64,000 nucleotides of DNA from Goodfellowiella coeruleoviolacea (GTDB taxonomy: Bacteria > Actinomycetota > Actinomycetes > Mycobacteriales > Pseudonocardiaceae), in contig NZ_JAMTCK010000003.1 of NCBI RefSeq assembly GCF_024171785.1, forward strand, positions 1 to 64,000, written 5' to 3'. Under the pieces are notes generated by a model. The model was not told the origin of the DNA, did no database searches, and was given only the letters and a program-made list of their open reading frames with translations. Every line of letters begins with the position of its first letter. Position 1 is the stretch's first letter. A program made the position numbers and the translations under genes. Positions 59,054 through 64,000 of this stretch are shown one piece after another.

Positions 59054-59709
59054 CCGCACCGACCCGGGTCCTGGTCTGCGACGACCAGATGCTGATCCGC
59101 ACCGGTCTGGTGACGATCATCGACGCGCAACCCGACCTGGAGGTGGTGGGCGAGTGCGGGGACGGGCAGGCCGCCGTGGACCTCGCCGGCCGACTGCGCC
59201 CGGACGTCGTGGTGATGGACGTGCGCATGCCGATCCTCGACGGCATCGAGGCCACCCGCCGGCTGGCCGGCTCCGGCGTGCCGGAACCCGTCAAGGTGCT
59301 CGTGCTGACCACGTTCAACCTGGACGAGTACGTCTACGAGGCGCTGCGCGCGGGCGCGAGCGGCTTCCTGCTCAAGGACGCGCCACCGCCCCACCTGCTC
59401 AACGGCATTCGGACCGTGGCCACGGGCGCGGCCCTGCTGGACCCCGAGGTGACCCGCCAGCTCGTGGGCAGGTACGCCGCCCGCATCCGGCCGGCCAAGG
59501 ACACCCCGCGCGAGGTCCCGCTGACCCCGCGCGAACTGGAGGTGCTCCGCCTCATCGCGGACGGCCTGTCCAACAGCGAGATCGCCGCGGCCCTGGTGAT
59601 CAGCCAGGAGACCGTCAAGACCTTCGTGTCCCGCATCCTCGCCAAACTCGGCCTCCGCGACCGCGTCCAGGCGGTGGTCTACGCCTACCGCCACGGCCTG
59701 GTGAACTGA
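59050..59709 (+). CDS. NarL/LuxR-type response regulator
   Basis: A 219-residue regulator. Receiver (1-120) with acidic pair VLVCDDQ, phospho-Asp in VVVMDVRMPILDG, Thr in VLVLTTF and Lys in GFLLKDAPP; LuxR helix-turn-helix at about 150-212 (LTPRELEVLRLIADGLSNSEIAAALVISQETVKTFVSRILAKLGL). Overlaps the kinase stop (ATGA); cognate pair. Confidence 0.96.
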   Translation: MTAPTRVLVCDDQMLIRTGLVTIIDAQPDLEVVGECGDGQAAVDLAGRLRPDVVVMDVRMPILDGIEATRRLAGSGVPEPVKVLVLTTFNLDEYVYEALRAGASGFLLKDAPPPHLLNGIRTVATGAALLDPEVTRQLVGRYAARIRPAKDTPREVPLTPRELEVLRLIADGLSNSEIAAALVISQETVKTFVSRILAKLGLRDRVQAVVYAYRHGLVN

Positions 59710-59813
59710 CCAGCCAGGTGAACCCGGCGACCGGTGGTTGCTCGAAAGAGTGATTTCCGGTGATGGCGGTGCCTGGCGGACTCGTCGCGGGGGATTGGCG
59801 GACGGGGGGGGCT

Positions 59814-60017
59814 GTGGCGTCGTCAGCCGACGTGATCGCGCGGATTCGTCAGGTTCTCGATCTGGCGGAGCAGAATGCCAAGGATCTGGATTCTGTTCAG
59901 GAGCGCGCCCGCGAGGTGTCCGAAATCCTGCTGGTGGTCGGTGAAGGCAGCAGCCGCTCGGATTTCTCGGCCGCGGCAGTGCTGTTCGACCGGTTGGCCG
60001 AGGGGACAGCGGTCTGA
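59814..60017 (+). CDS. Small helical protein resembling the EndoU toxin N-terminus
   Basis: A 67-residue protein: a helix (SADVIARIRQVLDLAEQNAKDLDSVQERAREVSEIL) followed by VVGEGSSRSDFSAAAVLFDRL. The last part matches residues 42-65 of the EndoU protein at 36.2 kb (12 of 24 identical by eye, including VG-G--R-DF). No signal peptide. GTG 59814 follows a run of G residues (GGGGGGG) that can serve as ribosome-binding site. The next gene starts one base after its stop. Local GC content appears lower than in the preceding operon. Role unknown; perhaps an export or partner module. Confidence 0.65.
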   Translation: MASSADVIARIRQVLDLAEQNAKDLDSVQERAREVSEILLVVGEGSSRSDFSAAAVLFDRLAEGTAV

Positions 60018-60018
60018 C

Positions 60019-60279
60019 GTGGAACCAGCTTTCAGGGCGGCGGGGAGTGCCGCTGCTGACCTGGTGCGAGAAGGTTTTCTGATAACCGGAAGGACTGACC
60101 GGCAAGGGTACTTCCATCCCTGGACCGAGGGTACGCCCGAAGAAGCTGCGGCCTGGGTCGAGAAGCGGGTGGAAGAGATGATCAAAAGTGGTGAAGGGCC
60201 TTACCCGGGCGCGCCCTGTTGGTTCGATCTGGCGGGCAAGGAACGGCTCAAGCCGCCGGCGGACAGCGGGACCGGCTGA
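60019..60279 (+). CDS. Hypothetical protein downstream of the small helical protein
   Basis: An 86-residue soluble protein I do not recognise. A compact alpha/beta pattern is visible: helix (AFRAAGSAAADLVREG), FLITGRTDRQGYFHPW, helix (EEAAAWVEKRVEEMIKSG), then GPYPGAPCWFDLAGKERL. GTG 60019 comes one base after the preceding stop, without its own clear Shine-Dalgarno, so translation is probably coupled. It could be the effector or immunity half of a small module; a sequencing frameshift joining the two frames is the alternative. Confidence 0.55.
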   Translation: MEPAFRAAGSAAADLVREGFLITGRTDRQGYFHPWTEGTPEEAAAWVEKRVEEMIKSGEGPYPGAPCWFDLAGKERLKPPADSGTG

Positions 60280-60353
60280 GGTGACGCCGGCCCGTCGGGC
60301 GGGGCGCCGGTCGGCTCACCCCACCCGGGACGGGACCACGGTCGACCGCCGGA

Positions 60354-60626
60354 TCAGTGCGCGGCCAGGCCGGCGGGGCGGCGGGAGGGCTTGCCGTAGA
60401 GGTGGCCGTGCGGGGCGGCGTCCTCCACGTGGGCGGTGGCCACCTGACCGAAGTTGACCACGAACGAGCCGCCGTCCTCGGTCGGGATGGCGCGCACCTC
60501 GCCGGAGCGCACCCACTGCTCCAGCTTGCCGGGCAGGTCCTCGGCCGCGGACTCGGCCAGTGCCACCAGGACCGGGTTGGCCACCCCGGCCAGGTGCAGT
60601 ACCAGTGCCTTCTTGGAATCGCTCAT
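60354..60626 (-). CDS. Conserved small protein, unknown
   Basis: A 90-residue soluble protein (KKALVLHLAGVANPVLVALAESAAEDLPGKLEQWVRSGEVRAIPTEDGGSFVVNFGQVATAHVEDA). Mixed helix and strand, no motif I can name. ATG 60626; upstream GGGTTGGGG is a weak ribosome-binding site. It lies downstream of glfT1 on the same strand with 132 bp between. Confidence 0.65.
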   Translation of the reverse strand: MSDSKKALVLHLAGVANPVLVALAESAAEDLPGKLEQWVRSGEVRAIPTEDGGSFVVNFGQVATAHVEDAAPHGHLYGKPSRRPAGLAAH

Positions 60627-60730
60627 GCCCCAACCCAAGCGCAGCCGGACCGGACCGGCAACGCGGGTTCACCGTTGGCGGAGATTTTCAGCGCTGGGCG
60701 GACAGTCCGGCCGCCCAGCCGCCGTCAGAG

Positions 60731-60745
60731 GGGTCCACAGTGGAC
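60731..60745. repeat. Perfect palindrome GGTCCACAGTGGACC between genes
   Basis: 7-bp arms around a single A, containing TCCACAGTGGA, the palindrome that recurs in this window inside Ser-Thr-Val-Asp codons. Here it lies 14 bp beyond the glfT1 stop. Confidence 0.8.
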
Positions 60746-60758
60746 CACACTCCGGTTC

Positions 60759-61658
60759 TCACTTGCGGAAGAAGCGTTCCCGCTGACCCTGGCGCACCAG
60801 GCGCAGCCACTCCACGAACGCCTTGGGGTCGCGCCGCACGCCGACGAAGTACAGGCCGAACCGGAACACCTCCAGCAGGCCGAGCTTGCGCATGCCGGGC
60901 TGGGACAGCAGGTAGCCCCGGTTGCGGTAGGTGTAGTACCGCTTGATCTCGTTCTCCGGGTCCTGCGCGTGGAACCGCCCGCCGAGCATGGGCTTGAACT
61001 CGGCCGAGCCGTCCGGGTGCAGGAAGGTGGCGCGCAGGGTGGTGCCGAACGGCAGCCCGCTGCGCTGCAACCGGCGGTGGATCTCCACCTCGTCGCCGCG
61101 GAAGAACAGCCGGTAGTCGGGCACGCCCACGATGTCCAGGGCGGCGGCCCGGAACAGCGCGCCGTTGAACAGCGAGGCGATGCCGGGCAGGAAGTCGTTG
61201 CCCAGCTCGTCGGTGCCGCGCTTCCAGGTCAGGCCCCGGCGCAGCGGGAAGGCCAGCGTCTGCGGCCGTTCGATGTTGGCCACCACCGGCGACACCGCGG
61301 CCAGGTTGCGGGCCCTGGCCTCCTCCAGCAGCGTGGCCAGCACGGTCTCGTCGGCCGGGCGGCCGTCGTCGTCGCCGAGCCAGATCCACTCCGCGCCCAG
61401 CGCCAGCGCGTGCAGCATGCCGAGGGCGAACCCGCCGGCGCCGCCCAGGTTGCGCTGGGACAGCAGGTAGGTGGACGGGATGGCGCACTGTTCCACGACC
61501 TCGCGGGCCGGCTGGTCGGCGCCGTTGTCCACGACGACCAGGTGGTCGGGCACCCGGGTCTGGGCGGCCATCACCTTCAGCGACTCGGCGAGCAGCTCGG
61601 TGCGGTGGCGGGTGACCACCACGGCCACCACCGCACCCTTGGGCAGGTTCACGCTCAT
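60759..61658 (-). CDS. glfT1: Galactofuranosyltransferase GlfT1
   Basis: A 299-residue GT2 that adds the first Galf residues to the rhamnosyl linker of arabinogalactan. N-terminal VVAVVVTRHRTELLAESLKVM, NLGGAGGFALGMLHAL, metal site WIWLGDDDGRP, and FFRGDEVEIHRRLQRSG. Size and neighbours (wzt-like ATPase, wzm-like permease, bpa) match the mycobacterial locus Rv3780-Rv3783. The start overlaps the ATPase stop by four bases. Confidence 0.95.
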   Translation of the reverse strand: MSVNLPKGAVVAVVVTRHRTELLAESLKVMAAQTRVPDHLVVVDNGADQPAREVVEQCAIPSTYLLSQRNLGGAGGFALGMLHALALGAEWIWLGDDDGRPADETVLATLLEEARARNLAAVSPVVANIERPQTLAFPLRRGLTWKRGTDELGNDFLPGIASLFNGALFRAAALDIVGVPDYRLFFRGDEVEIHRRLQRSGLPFGTTLRATFLHPDGSAEFKPMLGGRFHAQDPENEIKRYYTYRNRGYLLSQPGMRKLGLLEVFRFGLYFVGVRRDPKAFVEWLRLVRQGQRERFFRK

Positions 61659-62479
61659 CCGTTATCGCCGCCACCGTTGCCGGCGAACGCCGGCGCCTCG
61701 CCGAGCCGTTCCAGCATCTCCGGGCTGAGGTTCTCGTACGGGTCCTTGCCCTTGTAGGCGGTGAGCACCTCGCGCAGGCTGCCGTGCATCTTGACCTTGC
61801 CCTCGTCCATCCAGATCGCCGAGTTGCACAGTTCCATCAGGAACTCGTCGGAGTGGCTGGCGAAGACCAGCAGACCCGATCGCTTGACCAGGTCGACCAG
61901 CCGGTCTCTGGCCTTGTTCAGGAAGGCCGCGTCGACCGCGCCGATGCCCTCGTCGAGCAGCAGGATCTCCGGGTCGATGGAGGTCACCACGCCCAGCGCC
62001 AGGCGCACCCGCATACCCGTGGAGTAGGTGCGCAGCGGCATGGACAGGTAGTCGCCCAGCTCGGTGAACTCGGCGATGTCGTCGACCCGCTGCTCCATCT
62101 GCTTGCGGCTCATGCCGAGGAACAGGCCCCGGATGATGATGTTCTCGAAGCCGGAGATCTCCGGGTCCATGCCGACGCCCAGGTCGAACACGGGCGCCAC
62201 CTTGCCCACGATCCGGGAGGACCCCCTGGTCGGCTCGTAGATGCCGGACAGCAGGCGCAGCAGCGTGGACTTGCCGGCGCCGTTGTGGCCGACCAGGCCG
62301 ACCCGGTCGCCCTCCTTGAGCGAGATGGAGATGTCGTGCAGCGCCTCGATGATCGGGATCTTCGTCTCGGTGGCGATCTTGCCACCGACCTTGCCGAGCA
62401 CCAGCTTCTTCAACGAGCGCGACTTGGCCTCGAAGATCGGGAAGTCGACCGAGGCGTTCCAGACGTCGATGCTGACCAT
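61655..62479 (-). CDS. wzt: Galactan/polysaccharide exporter ATPase (Wzt/RfbE-like)
   Basis: A 274-residue ABC ATPase of the polysaccharide export class. Walker A GHNGAGKST, the family stretch FDLGVGMDPEISGFENIIIRGLFLGMS, signature TYSTGMRVRLALGVVTS, Walker B ILLLDEGIGAVD and His loop FASHSDE. It lacks the carbohydrate-binding C-terminal domain of some Wzt proteins. Works with the permease gene upstream to export lipid-linked galactan. ATG 62479. Confidence 0.95.
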   Translation of the reverse strand: MVSIDVWNASVDFPIFEAKSRSLKKLVLGKVGGKIATETKIPIIEALHDISISLKEGDRVGLVGHNGAGKSTLLRLLSGIYEPTRGSSRIVGKVAPVFDLGVGMDPEISGFENIIIRGLFLGMSRKQMEQRVDDIAEFTELGDYLSMPLRTYSTGMRVRLALGVVTSIDPEILLLDEGIGAVDAAFLNKARDRLVDLVKRSGLLVFASHSDEFLMELCNSAIWMDEGKVKMHGSLREVLTAYKGKDPYENLSPEMLERLGEAPAFAGNGGGDNG

Positions 62480-62498
62480 GTTCTTGCTGCCGCCTCAC

Positions 62499-63410
62499 TC
62501 AGACCCAGTAGGAGACGCGGGCACGGTAGTTGCGCAACGCGGTCAGCGCCAGCGCCCAGCCCACGATGGTGAGCGCGCCGACCACCACCCAGTGGTGCCA
62601 GCTCTGCTGGTGACCGAGCAGCGGCGCGCGGACGATCTCGATGTAGTGGTACATGGGGTTCAGCTCGGCCACGGCGGTCCGCCAGCTGCCGGTCCCGTTG
62701 GTCACCTTGGTCAGGTCACCGGTGCTCCACACGATCGGCGTCATGAAGAAGACCAGGTTGATGAAGCTGCTGACCACCGGCGGGATGTCCCGGAACCGGG
62801 TGCTCACGATGCCGAACAGCAGGGCCACCCACGAGCCGTTGATCACCAGCAGGGCGAAGGCCGGGATGGCCAGCAGCATGCCCAGGCCGAGGCCGGGGTG
62901 CTCGACCTGGCTGTTCTGCAGGTAGTACGGGTGGCTGAGACTGGAGAAGAAGATCGCCAGCACGATGACGTAGACGATCAGGTTGTGCAGGAACAGCAGC
63001 ACCTGCCGCCACACCATCCGCAGCACGTAGATGCTGATGGGCGCGGGCAGCTGTTTGATCAGCCCCTCGTTGGCGATGAAGACGTCCGTGCCTTCCACCA
63101 CACAGCCGAGGATGAAGTTCCAGATGATGAACCCGACCGTGACATAGGGCAGGAACGTGGCGATGTCCTGGCCGAAGAGCTGTGAGTACAGCAGGCCGAG
63201 CGCCAGGGCGGTGCTGCCCATGCCGATGGTGATCCACAGTGGACCGATCACCGATCGTCGGTAGCGCTGCTTGATGTCCTGCCAGCCCAGGTGGGCCCAG
63301 AGTTCACGTTGTCCCCACGCCTCCCTGATGTCCCGGAAGGCGCGCGACCAGCTCCGCGAGTCGGACGCGGGCGGTGCTGCGGGCTGTTCGATCGTGCTGG
63401 TGGCTTGCAC
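62499..63410 (-). CDS. wzm: Galactan/polysaccharide exporter permease (Wzm/RfbD-like)
   Basis: A 303-residue ABC-2 permease with about six helices: WAHLGWQDIKQRYRRSVIGPLWITIGMG at the amphipathic N-terminal region, NFILGCVVEGTDVFIANEGLIKQLPAPISIYVLRMVWRQ and PPVVSSFINLVFFMTPIVWS. First gene of wzm-wzt-glfT1. The GTG at 63410 follows TACCCT by 8 nt with no Shine-Dalgarno, so the transcript is probably leaderless. Confidence 0.95.
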   Translation of the reverse strand: MQATSTIEQPAAPPASDSRSWSRAFRDIREAWGQRELWAHLGWQDIKQRYRRSVIGPLWITIGMGSTALALGLLYSQLFGQDIATFLPYVTVGFIIWNFILGCVVEGTDVFIANEGLIKQLPAPISIYVLRMVWRQVLLFLHNLIVYVIVLAIFFSSLSHPYYLQNSQVEHPGLGLGMLLAIPAFALLVINGSWVALLFGIVSTRFRDIPPVVSSFINLVFFMTPIVWSTGDLTKVTNGTGSWRTAVAELNPMYHYIEIVRAPLLGHQQSWHHWVVVGALTIVGWALALTALRNYRARVSYWV

Positions 63411-63418
63411 GAGGACTG

Positions 63419-63424
63419 AGGGTA
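63419..63424 (-). promoter_or_regulatory. -10 element TACCCT of the wzm operon
   Basis: TACCCT on the minus strand, 8-nt spacer to GTG 63410. Confidence 0.5.
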
Positions 63425-63579
63425 CCGGCGGCCCAATGGACTACTCGCCGCTGGGCGGTCACGGTGCGGTCACTCTGATGATGCCTTGCCGGTTGGCATA
63501 CGCCTACCGCTGGTAGCCGGTCCGTCCGGCCGGTTGCTTCCTCCGGGTGGCGACTTGGTGATCATCGGGGTGATCAACG

Positions 63580-63617
63580 CCCGGGAGCCCGCCGTGCTGG
63601 GGCGACGGGTTCCCGGG
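63580..63617 (-). terminator. Hairpin downstream of bpa
   Basis: CCCGGGAGCCCGCCG (63580-63594) and CGACGGGTTCCCGGG (63603-63617) pair over 15 positions with one or two G-U or mismatch pairs and an 8-nt loop. It lies after the bpa stop and before the wzm promoter; no T run. Confidence 0.7.
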
Positions 63618-63678
63618 CGGAGGCAAGCCGACCGGTCGTACCGCTCAGGGCTCGGCGCGCACCCGAGGGGTCAGGCCG

Positions 63679-64000
63679 TCACAGGTACTGGCCGGTGCCC
63701 CGGATGTGCGGCCCCTCGCCCTCGCCGCCGGCGCCGCCCGGCGGCAGCGCGCGCCCGCGCATCTGCTCCAACTGCACCCTGGCGGCCATCTGCTGGGCGA
63801 ACAGCGCGGTCTGGATGCCGTGGAACAGCCCCTCCAGCCAGCCGACCAGCTGCGCCTGGGCGATCCGCAGCTCCGCGTCCGAGGGGGTGGAGTCGTCGGT
63901 GAACGGCAGGGACAGCCGCTCCAGCTCGTCGCGCAGCTCCGGGGCCAGGCCCTGCTCCAGCTCGCGGATGGAGGACTTGTGGATCTCGCGCAGCCGGTTG
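63679..64000 (-). CDS. bpa: Bacterial proteasome activator Bpa, N-terminus beyond window
   Basis: The last 106 codons are present: NRLREIHKSSIRELEQGLAPELRDELERLSLPF, then LRIAQAQLVGWLEGLFHGIQTALFAQQMAARVQLEQMRA and an end in GTGQYL. Bpa forms a dodecameric ring that opens the mycobacterial-type 20S proteasome through its C-terminal GQYL motif, allowing ATP-independent degradation. The helical core and terminal motif are intact. Its place next to the wzm-wzt-glfT1 operon equals that of Rv3780. The host should therefore encode a proteasome. Confidence 0.92.
   Translation of the reverse strand, partial: NRLREIHKSSIRELEQGLAPELRDELERLSLPFTDDSTPSDAELRIAQAQLVGWLEGLFHGIQTALFAQQMAARVQLEQMRGRALPPGGAGGEGEGPHIRGTGQYL

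Overview
The window is GC-rich actinobacterial chromosome, most consistent with Pseudonocardiales (Pseudonocardiaceae-type). Supporting signs are an arabinogalactan gene set (glf, glfT2, glfT1, wzm/wzt-type exporter, bpa) in mycobacterium-like order, a pheA / phosphoglycerate-mutase-like / metallopeptidase / septum-formation / serS neighbourhood that I recall from mycobacteria, frequent GTG starts, and many starts preceded 6-9 nt by a TANNNT -10 element (leaderless-looking mRNAs). It looks like core chromosome with small accessory insertions, not a plasmid or prophage.

Layout. 1-180: 3' end of a 5S rRNA and its terminator. 0.26-5.5 kb: orphan winged-helix regulator, two MFS exporters, and a TetR gene with a double operator. 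5.5-13 kb: iron-box-controlled DUF2470 protein, a fumarylacetoacetase operon with an uncharacterised partner and IclR regulator, a divergent NmrA/Lrp pair, a lipoprotein. 13-24.4 kb: Mn-type (UPF0016) transporter behind a candidate yybP-ykoY riboswitch, cydA-cydB-cydDC (cytochrome bd and its assembly exporter), a DevS-like kinase, a TetR/SDR pair and a LuxR-type response regulator. 24.4-33.6 kb: GNAT enzyme, CIRCE-controlled Hsp20, macro-domain protein, pheA, a phosphatase, zincin and septum-formation genes, a YgiB-like / GSP-synthetase-like / DUF350 operon, serS. 33.6-43.5 kb: FAD monooxygenase/TetR pair, an EndoU toxin with probable immunity gene, a small DUF6243-like protein, a secreted peptidase, an MFS/MerR operon, a HAD phosphatase and an F420-type oxidoreductase. 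44.6-52.1 kb: a GtrB-GtrA-GT-C style lipid-linked sugar cassette followed by glf and glfT2. 53.5-56.6 kb: a sugar ABC importer. 57-60.6 kb: CPBP protease with a two-component system, then a two-gene module whose first product resembles the N-terminus of the EndoU toxin. 60.7-64 kb: glfT1, wzt/wzm-like galactan exporter and the 3' part of bpa.

The most unusual signal is a dispersed element of about 125 bp present three times (5.4, 19.9 and 41.6 kb). Each copy carries two perfect DnaA boxes exactly 10 nt apart, a CGATCG 8-9 nt beyond them, a CCAGCCTACC block 36-37 nt on the other side and a CCCTTCCC hairpin 17-18 nt further. Two copies lie between convergent genes; the third is read in frame inside the linker of cydDC. 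A second recurring signal is an 11-bp palindrome, TCCACWGTGGA, far commoner than base composition predicts and imposing rare Thr codons inside genes.
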